From Olsenella profusa DSM 13989 (GTDB lineage: Bacteria; Actinomycetota; Coriobacteriia; Coriobacteriales; Atopobiaceae), in the NCBI RefSeq assembly GCF_030811115.1, contig NZ_JAUSQK010000001.1, positions 1,798,001 to 1,862,000 of the forward strand: DNA of 64,000 bases. Reading direction: 5' to 3'. A program made the translations under genes and the position numbers. The notes under the pieces are model-generated. The model made no database searches. It was given only the letters and a program-made list of their open reading frames with translations, and had not been told where the DNA came from. Positions 53,036 to 61,936 of the stretch are shown in pieces (the first letter of the stretch is position 1; each line of letters starts with the position of its first letter).

Positions 53036-53275
53036 ATGCCCGTCCTCCTGAGCCGTCTGCTCACTGCCTATCAGCTCCTCATCTTCGTATGGGCGCTGCT
53101 CTCGTGGATCCCCTCCCCGAGCGGGGCGCTCGTGGAGCTCCGTGCCACGTTGGGCAAGGTCGTCGAGCCCTTTGTGGGCATATTCCGGCGCTTCATCCCC
53201 ATGGCGGGTGTTGTGGACTTCTCTCCATTTGTTGCTATCATCGTGCTGCAGCTCGTTCAGCGTCTTTTGCTGTAG
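53036..53275 (+). CDS. YggT-family membrane protein
   Basis: 79 residues with two membrane helices (LTAYQLLIFVWALLSWI and FSPFVAIIVLQLVQRLLL) joined by the family loop with PFVGIFRRFIPMAGVVDFSP. Three bases after proC. YggT proteins are small, conserved beside sepF/divIVA and have been linked to osmotic tolerance and division; function is unproven. Confidence 0.92.
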   Translation: MPVLLSRLLTAYQLLIFVWALLSWIPSPSGALVELRATLGKVVEPFVGIFRRFIPMAGVVDFSPFVAIIVLQLVQRLLL

Positions 53276-53346
53276 GCAAATGCGATAGACTGTCGGACGT
53301 CAGTAATGCATGAATGCTGCACCATCGCAATTCGAAAGGGGCAAAG

Positions 53347-54045
53347 ATGGCTATCACTCCCGCAGACATCGAGTCGATGACGTTCTCTGAGGCCAAGAAG
53401 CACGGTTACAGCACCGAGGAGGTCGATGCCTTCCTCGATCAGGTTTCCACCGAAGTCGATGCCATGCTCAAGAAGATCGCGGATCTCAAGGGCCGTCTGA
53501 ACAACAGCGAGCAGCAGCTTGCCGCTGCCCAAGCTCAGGTCGCACAGCTCCAGGAGCAGCAGAGCGAGACCATGGCCGCCCCGGCTGTCGAGTATGTGCC
53601 CGCCCCCGCCCCCGCCGCCTCCGGCGAGAGCAGCCTCTCTGCCACGGAGCGCCAGATTTCCCAGGTGCTCATCGTCGCCCAACAGAGCGCGGACAAGATC
53701 GTCTCCGACGCCCGCGCCAATGCGGAGACCATACGCTCCGAGGCCGACCAGAAGGCGCGTGAGGTCATTCGCCAGGCCCTCGCCGAGAAGCAGAGCGAGC
53801 TGGATGAGATCGATCGTCTCAAGCAGTCGCGTGAGGAGTTTCGCAACGAGTACAAGAAGCTCCTGCAGCACTTCATCGACGACGCCGACTCCGTCTTCCC
53901 CCAGCGCAGCCTGGTGACTCCCAACGGCTCCGCTGCCGCCAGCGTCAGCATTCCCGAACCCCAGGCTGCGGCCCCCACTGCAGGCGGCACCGTTCCCTCG
54001 TATCAGCCTGCGGCGAGCGACACCAACTTCAGCGATCTCGACTAG
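53347..54045 (+). CDS. divIVA: DivIVA/Wag31-family polar and septal scaffold protein
   Basis: 232 residues from the ATG at 53347 (GAAAGGGG). The N-terminal membrane-curvature domain reads TPADIESMTFSEAKKHGYST (residues 4-23), followed by VDAFLDQVSTEVDAMLKKIA. Coiled coils at ~35-75 and ~105-190 are separated by a Pro/Ala linker (VEYVPAPAPAAS). A Ser/Ala/Pro tail ends the protein. Recruits division or growth machinery to curved membranes. Last gene of the cluster before a terminator. Confidence 0.94.
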   Translation: MAITPADIESMTFSEAKKHGYSTEEVDAFLDQVSTEVDAMLKKIADLKGRLNNSEQQLAAAQAQVAQLQEQQSETMAAPAVEYVPAPAPAASGESSLSATERQISQVLIVAQQSADKIVSDARANAETIRSEADQKAREVIRQALAEKQSELDEIDRLKQSREEFRNEYKKLLQHFIDDADSVFPQRSLVTPNGSAAASVSIPEPQAAAPTAGGTVPSYQPAASDTNFSDLD

Positions 54046-54102
54046 CGGGCGGGCACCGAGCCTGGTCTCAGCCAAGCCAGACATCCTCCCGATGGGATTC
54101 CT

Positions 54103-54138
54103 GGGGAGGGACGGCGCGGTGCGTTGTCCCTCCCCTTG
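54103..54138 (+). terminator. terminator of the dcw cluster
   Basis: GGGGAGGGAC (54103-54112) pairs exactly with GTCCCTCCCC (54126-54135), with a 13-base loop, then TTGTTG. It lies 58 bases after the divIVA stop. Confidence 0.75.
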
Positions 54139-54168
54139 TTGCAGCCTGTTGTAGGCATGTGGTACCTC

Positions 54169-54187
54169 CCGCCCCGCGGCGGGGCGG
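54169..54187 (-). terminator. hairpin at the end of the DNA-metabolism pair
   Basis: CCGCCCCGC, one-base loop, GCGGGGCGG: perfect nine-base arms immediately beyond the stop codon of the leftward gene. No T-run. Confidence 0.5.
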
Positions 54188-55144
54188 CTAGGCGTCCGCG
54201 AGCTCCGTGAGGTTCTTCCAAAGGCGCTTGGGCATGAGGCCCACGCGGAGGTCATATCCGCGCTGCGAGGCGTCCCGCCCCGGAAGGGCCACGGCGCCGT
54301 AGAAGTTGCGCCAGAGCATGCGGGCAAGCTCCTCGTCCCCCGCAACCTGGCGTCCACGATCCAAGAGGCCATCCAGGAGGGCGCCCCTGACGGTGAGCAG
54401 ATCCGCCCGCCTGGCACCCCACTGGTGGAAGGCGGCAACATGGTGCACGGGATCCACGATGAAGAACCGTTCCGTTGGCATGCGCCTGACGAAGTGCTGT
54501 GCGGTGAGGGGGATGGTGTTGGCCGTGGGTTCGAAGCGCGCCATCCAGCTGCCATCCGACAGGTGGGAGAAGCGAACGAACTGACGCGTGTGCTCGCACT
54601 CGGAGAGGGTGGAGCGGGCCAGGCGATTGAGCTCGAGACAGCGCCCGTCCGCCACGAGGTCGAGGAGGGCCGTGCCGCGGGAGAAGCCCAGGCGCACATA
54701 GCGGTGGATCGCCTCGGCCGCCCCCGCGTCGTCCGTGGCGGCAGCCAGGACCAGCCGTCGGGCGCAGGTGGCCCCGCAGCGCTGCCGGAAGCCTCCAAGG
54801 ACGCGGGTGGCCAGCTCCACCATGCCCTCCTCGCTGGGGGAGGGCGCCTCGAGGTAGGCCTCCCCGATGCGCGGCTGGGCGGCGCCGCGTGCGACCAGGC
54901 GCAGGCGGCGAGCGTCGGCATGGGCCAGGTACCCCAGGCCCGTGGCGGCAAGGATGCCCTCGAGCGAGGGATCCACCGCCACGGCGACCGGGGACCCGCG
55001 CCCGAGGAGCCCCGCCAGCTCACGGACCGTGTCCTCGAGGATGGGGGAGAGGGGATCCCTCCTGCGCGGGACGGCTGCCTCAGAAGAGGGAGAGCTGGCC
55101 TTCTGCCGCACGACGTGCGCGGTTGTAGCGGGAGGACGTGGCAT
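54188..55144 (-). CDS. TIGR03915-type DNA metabolism protein (SAM/UDG-associated, DUF4130)
   Basis: 318 residues from the ATG at 55144, overlapping the upstream gene by 65 bases. The family core starts near VAVAVDPSLEGILAATGLGY (the usual YDGSFEGFL region), and the C-terminal half has FVRRMPTERFFIVDPVHHVA, then FHQWGARRADLL. The first ~50 residues have no counterpart in the family, so the real start may be later. It always travels with the radical-SAM gene next to it. Proposed role is DNA repair or base modification; unproven. Confidence 0.85.
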   Translation of the reverse strand: MPRPPATTAHVVRQKASSPSSEAAVPRRRDPLSPILEDTVRELAGLLGRGSPVAVAVDPSLEGILAATGLGYLAHADARRLRLVARGAAQPRIGEAYLEAPSPSEEGMVELATRVLGGFRQRCGATCARRLVLAAATDDAGAAEAIHRYVRLGFSRGTALLDLVADGRCLELNRLARSTLSECEHTRQFVRFSHLSDGSWMARFEPTANTIPLTAQHFVRRMPTERFFIVDPVHHVAAFHQWGARRADLLTVRGALLDGLLDRGRQVAGDEELARMLWRNFYGAVALPGRDASQRGYDLRVGLMPKRLWKNLTELADA

Positions 55145-56462
55145 CGCTCACCACCCTCTGTCGGATGAGCTCGGCGTCGAGCGGGCTTTCGCGGTCGCGG
55201 ACTCCCGAGCAGGTGAGGAAGTGACGAGCCCGCTTGAGGGTGACCCCCAGCCTTCCGAGGTCGCCGAAGTCCAGACGCTGGGCGCGACGGGCGCTCATGA
55301 TGCGCCGGGCACCGACGGGCCCCACGCCCGGCACGCGCAGGAGCATGGGGAGTGGGGCATCCATGACCTCCACGGGAAAGCGGGCGATGTTCCTGAGCGC
55401 CCAGGCGAGCTTGGGATCGAGGTCCAGATCGAGCCAAGGCTCGGTGGGGGTGGCCAGCTCGTCGGGCGAGAAGCCGTAGTAGCGCATGAGCCAATCGGCT
55501 TGGTAGAGCCTGTGCTCGCGCCTGAGGGGCACGGGCGTGTCCCTCTCGGGCAGCCGGGCATCCTCGATCATGGGCATATAGGCGGAGAAGAAGATGCGCT
55601 TGAGGTCGAAGTGCTGGTAGAGCGCTTGCGAGAGCCGCAGGACGTGATGGTCGCTCTCGGGCGTGGCGCCTATGATGAGCTGGGTGGACTGCCCCGCTGG
55701 GGCAAAGCGCCGACGTGCCGTGGGCACGGGGCTGGGGGACCTGCCCAGGGTGAGCGCGTTCGCGTTGACGAGCAGCGAGCGCCCATCGCGCTGACGCCCC
55801 TGCGGGTGATGGGACGGGATCCCCGTCCCGCGGGTGGCTCCGGACGCAAGGAGGCGCTGCCCCTCTTGGGCATGTCCCTCGGCGATCTGCCGCATGGGGG
55901 CAAGCACGGCTCGCTGGCCCTTCTGGGGACAGAGGGTCGTGAGCGAGGCGGCACTGGGCAGTTCCAGGTTGACGCTGAGCCTGTCCGCCAGGCGGCCCAG
56001 GGCCTCCACGAGCTTGGGCGACGTGCCCGGTATGACCTTGGCGTGCACGTAGCCGTTGAAGCGCAGCTCGTCCCTGAGGATGCGCAGGCACGCGATCATG
56101 CGCTCCGAGGTGGCGTCCGGCGTGCCCAGGACGCCGGAGGAGAGGAAGAGACCCTCGATGTAGTTGCGCCTGTAGAAGTCAACCGTGAGCTGTGCGAGCT
56201 CGTGTGGGGCAAACGTGGCCCTTTGGCAGCGGGCACCCGATCGGTTGACGCAGTAGGCGCAGTCGTAGCTGCAGGCATTTGACATGAGCACCTTGAGCAA
56301 CGTGATGCAGCGGCCGTCTGCCGTGAAGCTATGACAGCAGCCCGCAGGGGAGGTGCAGCCGAGCCTCCCCGCCTTGGGCCCGCGACGTGCGCCAGAAGAG
56401 GTGCAGGCGGCATCGAAGCGGGCCGCCTCCGCCAGTATCGTGAGCTTGTCCATGACATCCAT
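55080..56462 (-). CDS. TIGR03916-type putative DNA modification/repair radical SAM protein
   Basis: 460 residues from the ATG at 56462 (GGGGAGGG). Radical-SAM Cys motif CSYDCAYC (C-x3-C-x2-C) with an upstream GCCHSFTADGRCITLLKVLM block, FLSSGVLGTPDATSERMI, and a C-terminal helix-hairpin-helix MLLRVPGVGPVGARRIMSAR that should bind DNA. Ends RRAAEGQLSLF, a family-typical tail. Partner of the TIGR03915-type gene with which it overlaps. Confidence 0.92.
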   Translation of the reverse strand: MDVMDKLTILAEAARFDAACTSSGARRGPKAGRLGCTSPAGCCHSFTADGRCITLLKVLMSNACSYDCAYCVNRSGARCQRATFAPHELAQLTVDFYRRNYIEGLFLSSGVLGTPDATSERMIACLRILRDELRFNGYVHAKVIPGTSPKLVEALGRLADRLSVNLELPSAASLTTLCPQKGQRAVLAPMRQIAEGHAQEGQRLLASGATRGTGIPSHHPQGRQRDGRSLLVNANALTLGRSPSPVPTARRRFAPAGQSTQLIIGATPESDHHVLRLSQALYQHFDLKRIFFSAYMPMIEDARLPERDTPVPLRREHRLYQADWLMRYYGFSPDELATPTEPWLDLDLDPKLAWALRNIARFPVEVMDAPLPMLLRVPGVGPVGARRIMSARRAQRLDFGDLGRLGVTLKRARHFLTCSGVRDRESPLDAELIRQRVVSDATSSRYNRARRAAEGQLSLF

Positions 56463-56574
56463 GCGCCCTCCCCAATGCGGAACACTCGTTCGCCTTCTTA
56501 GTATAGGCGATGGCCCTGAGGACGTACACATGTTCTATGAATAGTGAGAAGGCTGACACAGGCGTCCGGGGCCA

Positions 56575-57216
56575 CTATGCCGAGTGGGAGACGCCACTAC
56601 CCGTGTGTGCCGCGATGCGGTTGATCAGCATGTCGATGGCCACCTCGTTCTGGCCGCCCTCGGGGATGATGACGTCCGCATAGCGCTTGGAGGGCTCGAC
56701 GAAGGCCTCGTGCATGGGCTTGACCGTGGTGAGGTACTGGGAGATGACGCTCTCGAGCGAGCGGCCGCGCTCGCGCACGTCGCGCTGGATGCGGCGCAGG
56801 ATGCGCACGTCGGCATCGGCGTCCACGTAGATCTTGATGTCCATCTGGTCGCGCAGCTCGGGCGCGTGGAAGATGAGGATGCCCTCCACCACGATGACCC
56901 TGGCGGGATGGATGGTGAGGGTCTCCTGCGAGCGGTCGTGGATGGTGTAGTCGTACACGGGGCACCGTACCGTCCGCACCTGGCGCAGCGCCGCAAGGTC
57001 GCGTACCAGGAGGTCGGTGTCGAAGGCGTCGGGATGGTCGTAGTTGAGGCGGGTGCGCTCCTCGAACGAGAGGTTGTGATGCGCCTTGTAGTAGTTGTCG
57101 TGGTAGATGACCACCACGTCGGAGCCGAAGCGCTCCTGGATCCTGCGGGTGATGGTGGTCTTGCCCGAGCCGGTGCCCCCGGCGATGCCTATGACGATGA
57201 TGTCGTTTGCCTGCAT
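56575..57216 (-). CDS. udk: uridine kinase
   Basis: 213 residues from the ATG at 57216. P-loop VIGIAGGTGSGKTTITRRI, YHDNYYKAHHNLSFEERTRL, NYDHPDAFDTDLLVRDL, YDYTIHDRSQETLTI and VVEGILIFHAPELRD are the family blocks. Phosphorylates uridine and cytidine for salvage. The rnpB gene lies upstream on the same strand. Confidence 0.95.
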   Translation of the reverse strand: MQANDIIVIGIAGGTGSGKTTITRRIQERFGSDVVVIYHDNYYKAHHNLSFEERTRLNYDHPDAFDTDLLVRDLAALRQVRTVRCPVYDYTIHDRSQETLTIHPARVIVVEGILIFHAPELRDQMDIKIYVDADADVRILRRIQRDVRERGRSLESVISQYLTTVKPMHEAFVEPSKRYADVIIPEGGQNEVAIDMLINRIAAHTGSGVSHSA

Positions 57217-57489
57217 GCTCTGACCCGCCCTCCGGCCAACCAGTATAGGCCAGATTGGCCGGTGTCCGCATGACCCACGCGTGCGGCCTCTGCTCCCGTA
57301 TGAGTCGTATGCAATATTTGAGGGCATAGTTTCCATTGTCGTGTGGGCAACAACCCTTGTACCTGCATGAACGAGACGGTTTCCACGGCCGTGTCCAAGC
57401 CTCTGCGCCTATGTTTGCGAACGACTCGTCCGGGCCAGGGAAATCCGACGGTGCACGGCAGCCCATGCAATCTTGTGTGGATGGCAGCT

Positions 57490-57840
57490 GCGAGGCGGGC
57501 CGGTAAGCCGGGTTCTGTCGTGGACGACCATCTATCTAGGGCCTTGCGTTGCCGCAGGCCTCGAGCGCGCAACCCGAGCGCGGTGCGGGCCACACCATGG
57601 CGCTCCTATTTGCGCTTGCTCCGGAAGGGGCTTGCCAAGCCGCCTGGTCGCCCAGGCGCTGGTGGTCTCTTGCACCACCGTTTCAGCTTTTCTCTCATCC
57701 CCAAGGGGACAGCGGGAGTCTTCTTTTCTGCGGCGCTTTCCGTCGGGTCACCCCGCCTGGCCGTTAGCCAGCTTCCTGCCCTCAGGAGCCCGGACTTTCC
57801 TCGTGACGCACACGTCCCGCGGTCGTCTGGCCCACCTCGC
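57490..57840 (-). ncRNA. rnpB: RNase P RNA (bacterial type A-like)
   Basis: Minus strand, ~351 nt. The 5' conserved region GAGGAAAGTCCGGGCTCC lies at 57802-57785. The 3' conserved ACAGAACCCGGCTTACCGGCC lies at 57518-57498 in complement (21 bases, core AACCCGGCTTACC). The ends pair as helix P1: GCGAGGTGGGCC at 57840-57829 with GGCCCGCCTCGC at 57501-57490, 12 pairs including one G-U. Catalytic RNA that matures tRNA 5' ends. An extended -10 promoter sits directly upstream. Confidence 0.93.
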
Positions 57841-57847
57841 AGCGTGC

Positions 57848-57856
57848 ATTGTACCA
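57848..57856 (-). promoter_or_regulatory. extended -10 promoter of rnpB
   Basis: TGGTACAAT on the minus strand: TG-N before TACAAT (five of six to consensus). Seven to eight bases separate it from the P1-defined 5' end at 57840. No good -35, consistent with an extended -10. Confidence 0.65.
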
Positions 57857-58000
57857 TACAGTTCGTACGGCCCTGGGAGGTGGGACGTGCGCGTTGGATT
57901 GGGATAGCCTCACGTCTGCCCAGGTGCGATTTCTCGGATGCCATCCAACGTACACTTCTGTCGTTCGGTTCTGCTAGCGTAGGCAGCGGGGGAGGTGGAC

Positions 58001-58639
58001 ATGCGAAGGTCGTTCGACACGATTGCGGTAGGCGTCGTCGCACGGGGCGAGGTGGAGGAGCGCAGGAGCCGCTTCATCGCGCACATCACCCATGTGGAGG
58101 GCGAGCGCGAGGCCCGCGCCTTCGTGGATTCCGTGCGCAGCTCCCATCGCGACGCCCGTCACAACGTGCCCGCCTGGGCGCTCTCGGATGGTCGCGAGCG
58201 GCGTTCGGACGATGGGGAGCCACAGGGCACGGCCGGCCAACCCATCCTCGACGTGCTGCACGGTGCGGACCTGGCCGACGTGTGCTGCGTGGTGACGCGC
58301 CACTTTGGCGGCACGCTCCTGGGGTCAGGGGGCCTTGCGAGGGCCTACGCGGCCGCTGTCCAGAGAGCGCTCGAACAGGCGCGCACGGAAGGCTCCATCG
58401 TGCGCATGGCGCTCGTGACGCGCGTGACGGCCACCATACCCTACGGCGCCTATGGCAGGGTGGAGCGTCTGGTGGCCACGTGCGGCGGCAGGGTGCGTGA
58501 CACCATCTTCGCCGAGGACGTGCAGATGAACTGCGTGTTTCTGAGCGGTACCGAGGAGGCGTTCGTGTCTGCGCTCGCCGAGCTGTCGGCGGGACGCGAC
58601 CTCTGCCTGGTGGGTGAGCCCGCGTTTGGGGAGTTCTGA
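58001..58639 (+). CDS. YigZ/IMPACT-family protein
   Basis: 212 residues from the ATG at 58001 (GGGGGAGGTG). N-terminal UPF0029/Impact domain with EVEERRSRFIAHITHVEGER, DGEPQGTAGQPILDVL and VVTRHFGGTLLGSGGLARAY. C-terminal EF-G domain V-like region (DUF1949; TIPYGAYGRVERLVATCGGR). Thought to touch translation or RNA; exact role unknown. The stop overlaps the following start (TGATG). Confidence 0.92.
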   Translation: MRRSFDTIAVGVVARGEVEERRSRFIAHITHVEGEREARAFVDSVRSSHRDARHNVPAWALSDGRERRSDDGEPQGTAGQPILDVLHGADLADVCCVVTRHFGGTLLGSGGLARAYAAAVQRALEQARTEGSIVRMALVTRVTATIPYGAYGRVERLVATCGGRVRDTIFAEDVQMNCVFLSGTEEAFVSALAELSAGRDLCLVGEPAFGEF

Positions 58640-59490
58640 TGGTCGGCCTCTTCGCCAGCGATCTCGACGGCACGCTCTTTGGCCTCACGCACCAGGCGGG
58701 CAGGGAGGTGCTCTCGTCCGTGCGCATGGCCTGCGACTCCGGGCGCCACTTTGCCCTTGCCACAGGGCGCACAGTGCGTTCGAGCGCGGCCGTGGGCTTT
58801 GGGGACGTCCCCGTGGAGGTCGTCTGCGCGAACGGTGCCATCATACTGGGGCGCGACGGCTCGATCGTCCACCACGTGCCCATGGATCCCGCCTTCATCG
58901 AGGAGCTGCTCGTCGCATTCCCCGAGCTCCCCCTCGAGTTTGTCACGCTCGACCACACGCTGGAGCGCCGCTCGCGAAAGGAGTACGAGGCCGCCCGCCT
59001 CCGCATGTCCCTCGTGCGGCGCATCGTTCTGCGCGGCATGACACGCGACGGGGGCGAGCGCCTCTATGGCCAGACGCCGGACGAGATCTGCTCGCAGGTG
59101 GTGGTGAAGGTCAACTATCGCACCGAGCCGGGCGATGACGAGGTGCGCGAGCGCCTGGCGTCCTTCGTCGCGGCCCATGCGGACCAGGCCGTGAATGCCC
59201 CCTTCAGCAGGCGCATGTTCGAGATAACCGATCCTACGGCCACCAAGGCGGAGGGCGTCGCCTGGCTTGCGCGGCAGCTGGGCCTTGCCAATGACGAGGT
59301 GGCGGTCTATGGTGACGGCGGCAACGACCTCTCCATGCTGCGGCGCTTCGAGCACTCCTATGCGCCTCGCGGCGCCCTCGAGGAGGCCAAGAGGAGCGCG
59401 AACGTCGTCATTGGCTCCAACGTGCTCTATGCCGTCCCGCGCCACGTGAAGGCGACCGTACGCCACGAGGGGCCCTTTCAGGTCCCGTAA
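58639..59490 (+). CDS. Cof-type HAD hydrolase
   Basis: 283 residues. HAD motif I LFASDLDGTLFG (nucleophile Asp and general acid Asp), motif II Thr/Ser in LATGRTVRSS, Lys in TATKAEGVAWL, and motif IV VAVYGDGGNDLSML. The type IIB cap lies between motifs II and III. Dephosphorylates small phosphometabolites; substrate unknown. Coupled to the IMPACT-family gene. Confidence 0.92.
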   Translation: MVGLFASDLDGTLFGLTHQAGREVLSSVRMACDSGRHFALATGRTVRSSAAVGFGDVPVEVVCANGAIILGRDGSIVHHVPMDPAFIEELLVAFPELPLEFVTLDHTLERRSRKEYEAARLRMSLVRRIVLRGMTRDGGERLYGQTPDEICSQVVVKVNYRTEPGDDEVRERLASFVAAHADQAVNAPFSRRMFEITDPTATKAEGVAWLARQLGLANDEVAVYGDGGNDLSMLRRFEHSYAPRGALEEAKRSANVVIGSNVLYAVPRHVKATVRHEGPFQVP

Positions 59491-59542
59491 GCTTCCGGAG
59501 GAGCTGCGCTCGATTTGATTCAGATCGATCAGGGGGTATCCC

Positions 59543-60775
59543 ATGAGTCTCGCCGTGCTGCTCTTGGCCAGAGGCGCCTCGCTGCTCGCGAGCTGGATGG
59601 TGTCGACGCTCACGCCGAACATGGTCTATTCCATTGGCGGGAGCATGGTCGCGATGGCCTTCCTCATCCTGTGCCGTTCCCTGCCGGCGCTACCCGCCAA
59701 CGCGGTGCTCGTTGTGCTCGAGCGACGTGGCATCAGGCCCCTGCGCATACTGCAGGTGAGTGAGGTGATGCGGCTCCTGCTGTATGTGCCGCTGCTGTTC
59801 GTGACGGGACAGGCGTGGCTGTACGTGCTCTCCGCCTCATGGGCGCTCGTCGAGGCGCTGGTGACCCCCTGCTACTTCTCCCTCGTGCCGAGCCTGTGCA
59901 GGCCGGAACAGGTGTCGAGGGCAACCAATCGTCTGCTCACCATCGTGAACGCGGCCTTGGTGTGCGGCCCGCTCGCGAGCTCCGCGCTCTTCTCGGCCTG
60001 GGGCCTGAGGCCCACGATCGCATGCGCGCTCGCGCTCATGGTCGTCTCTTCGGTTGCCGCTGGCCACCTCATGCCGCAGGCACAGGAGCCTCAGGGAGAG
60101 GGATCCAGCGCGGGTGATGGGATGTCCGCCGAGGGGGACGGCCTCGGAGGGCGGGGCGAGGCGCGGCCCGAGGACACGGCCCACCGGCCGCATGCGTGGG
60201 CCCTCCTCCGCTCGCTCGGAGCATCCACGGCCGCGCTCCTTACCATCGACGCGACCTCGGGATTCGCCTTTGGCTCGCTCAATGCGCTCATGCCCATCGC
60301 GTCGCAGGTCCAGGCGCTCGACCCCACCGTGCTCTACGGATGGTTTCTCGGCGCGCTCATGGCGGGCATGCTCATGGGGAACGTGCTCTTTGAGCTTGTG
60401 GGCTATCGGTTCGAGACGGGCAGGCTCTATCGGGCGCTCACCGTGGGGGCGCTCACCACCTACCTGCTGTTTGGCGTGCTTGTGGGGCCCCTGCTGCGCT
60501 GCGCGCTGCTGCTTGTGACGGGCCTGGGCAACTCCATGCAGGACGTCTGCCTCATGACCGCGCTGCAGCGGCGCGCCGCCACCGGCAGGGGCGCCTCCCT
60601 CATCGCCCTGCGTGAGTCCCTCGGCTCCGTCGCGGTCACCGTCTCGACGGTGTATGTGGGCGCATGCGTCAGCGTGCTGGGCGTGCCGGGGCTCGTCCTG
60701 GTCGCCTATGCCGTCGCCCTCGTCGCCTCGCTGCCCTCGTTTGCGCGCCTGAGGCGCGGCGAGCCGTCACGATAG
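59543..60775 (+). CDS. MFS-type transporter
   Basis: 410 residues from the ATG at 59543. About 10-12 hydrophobic helices in two halves, joined by a Gly/Glu/Asp-rich cytoplasmic loop (~residues 185-225, GEGSSAGDGMSAEGDGLGG). The N-terminal MSLAVLLLARGASLLASWMV and the helix-5 region LVTPCYFSLVPSLCRPEQVS resemble MFS_3/enterobactin-exporter-type proteins. Efflux of an unknown compound is most likely. The last nine bases overlap the convergent HAD gene. Confidence 0.85.
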   Translation: MSLAVLLLARGASLLASWMVSTLTPNMVYSIGGSMVAMAFLILCRSLPALPANAVLVVLERRGIRPLRILQVSEVMRLLLYVPLLFVTGQAWLYVLSASWALVEALVTPCYFSLVPSLCRPEQVSRATNRLLTIVNAALVCGPLASSALFSAWGLRPTIACALALMVVSSVAAGHLMPQAQEPQGEGSSAGDGMSAEGDGLGGRGEARPEDTAHRPHAWALLRSLGASTAALLTIDATSGFAFGSLNALMPIASQVQALDPTVLYGWFLGALMAGMLMGNVLFELVGYRFETGRLYRALTVGALTTYLLFGVLVGPLLRCALLLVTGLGNSMQDVCLMTALQRRAATGRGASLIALRESLGSVAVTVSTVYVGACVSVLGVPGLVLVAYAVALVASLPSFARLRRGEPSR

Positions 60776-61417
60776 CCCTCGGCGCGAACGGGGCGGGACC
60801 CCTGCCCCCTCGGGCCAGGCGTCACGTTCGCGCAGGTCCCGCTCGAGCCCATCGGCGCCCTCGAACAGGTGCCCCTGCATGCCGGCGGCCTCGGCACCCC
60901 GCACGTTGTTGGGATTGTCATCCACGAAGAGGCAGGTGGCGGGATCGAGCTCGTAGCGGTCGCAGAGGAGGGCGTAGATGCGGGCATCGGGCTTCATGAG
61001 CCGCTCGAAGGCCGAGACCACCCAGCCGTCGAAGAGGTCCCATGTGGGGATGCGCCGGTGGGCGCGCTCGAAGCGCAGGCCGGCGTTCGAGAGCAGGTAG
61101 AGGCCCAGGCCAGCCCCATGGATGCGCTCGACCAGGGCGTTGGTCTCGGGAATGGCTGGCTGGTGGAGGTCCCAGTCGCGCAGGGCATCGTGCAGGCTGT
61201 CCCATAGGCGCCTGGGCAGGCTCGCCCGTGCCACGCGCTCCATGGTGGCCTCGTCCACCACGCCCGCATCCAGCAGCGCCCAGGTGGGGCTGGAGAACAG
61301 GGCCCTGTCCAGGAGCGTGGCGTCCTTTTCGCCCTCGGTGAAGATGCGCGCGAAGAGCATCCCGTCGAAGCGCAGGAGCACCTGCCCCATGTCAAACACC
61401 ACGTTGCGTACGGCCAT
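60767..61417 (-). CDS. HAD-family hydrolase (YihX/epoxide-hydrolase-like subgroup)
   Basis: 216 residues from the ATG at 61417 (AGGGAGG). Motif I NVVFDMGQVLLRFDG (D-M-G variant; the Asp+2 position is Gly), motif II YLLSNAG, Lys in RLMKPDARIYALL and motif IV CLFVDDNPNNVRGAEAAGM. Lack of the second catalytic Asp in motif I is usual for the YihX/glucose-1-phosphatase-like and haloacid groups. Substrate unknown. Confidence 0.88.
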   Translation of the reverse strand: MAVRNVVFDMGQVLLRFDGMLFARIFTEGEKDATLLDRALFSSPTWALLDAGVVDEATMERVARASLPRRLWDSLHDALRDWDLHQPAIPETNALVERIHGAGLGLYLLSNAGLRFERAHRRIPTWDLFDGWVVSAFERLMKPDARIYALLCDRYELDPATCLFVDDNPNNVRGAEAAGMQGHLFEGADGLERDLRERDAWPEGAGVPPRSRRGLS

Positions 61418-61488
61418 GCCAGCCTCCCTGGTATACACTGCTGTCAGTTGGATCCATGATATCCGTTGCCTAGGTTTGGGAGGACGCC

Positions 61489-61857
61489 ATGAACTTTCGC
61501 TTCGTGCATCGCTGCACCCACGTCATCGACCTCGAGGCCACCCGCACCTTCTACGAGCGGGCGCTCGGCCTGGTGGTCGACCACGTGAGTGGCCCTGCGG
61601 ACGGCTCGTGGTCCAACACCTTCATGACCGACCCGCACAGTGGCTTCCAACTGGAGCTCACCTGGAACCGGGGGCGCACCGAGCCCTATGACAACGGTGG
61701 CATGGACACGCACATCGCCTTCGTGGTGGACGACTTCGAGGCGGCCCACAGGCTGCACGAGGAGATGGGCTGCATCCAGAGGGAGAACCCCGCCATGGGG
61801 CTGTACTTCATCTGTGACCCCGACGGCCAGTACATCGAGATCCTGCCGGAGCGGTAG
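61489..61857 (+). CDS. VOC-family protein (glyoxalase I-like)
   Basis: 122 residues. Paired beta-alpha-beta-beta-beta modules: FRFVHRCTHVIDLEATRTFY, then FQLELTWNRG (Glu ligand), MDTHIAFVVDDFEAAHRLHE (His ligand) and FICDPDGQYIEILPER (Glu ligand). The four putative metal ligands (His/Glu/His/Glu) match lactoylglutathione lyase. Since actinobacteria lack glutathione, the true thiol or substrate is uncertain. Confidence 0.9.
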   Translation: MNFRFVHRCTHVIDLEATRTFYERALGLVVDHVSGPADGSWSNTFMTDPHSGFQLELTWNRGRTEPYDNGGMDTHIAFVVDDFEAAHRLHEEMGCIQRENPAMGLYFICDPDGQYIEILPER

Positions 61858-61936
61858 GCGATCGCAGGGCATGCACAGGCTGCTCGGATCCCCGTGGCTC
61901 CGGGCGGCCTGCCCGCACGCGAATGCTGGGACGGGC

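Noticed and set aside
57343-58500. Plus-strand open frame across 57343-58500
   Set aside because: It runs over the antisense of rnpB, whose conserved elements and P1 pairing are clear, and then shadows the IMPACT-family gene in another frame.
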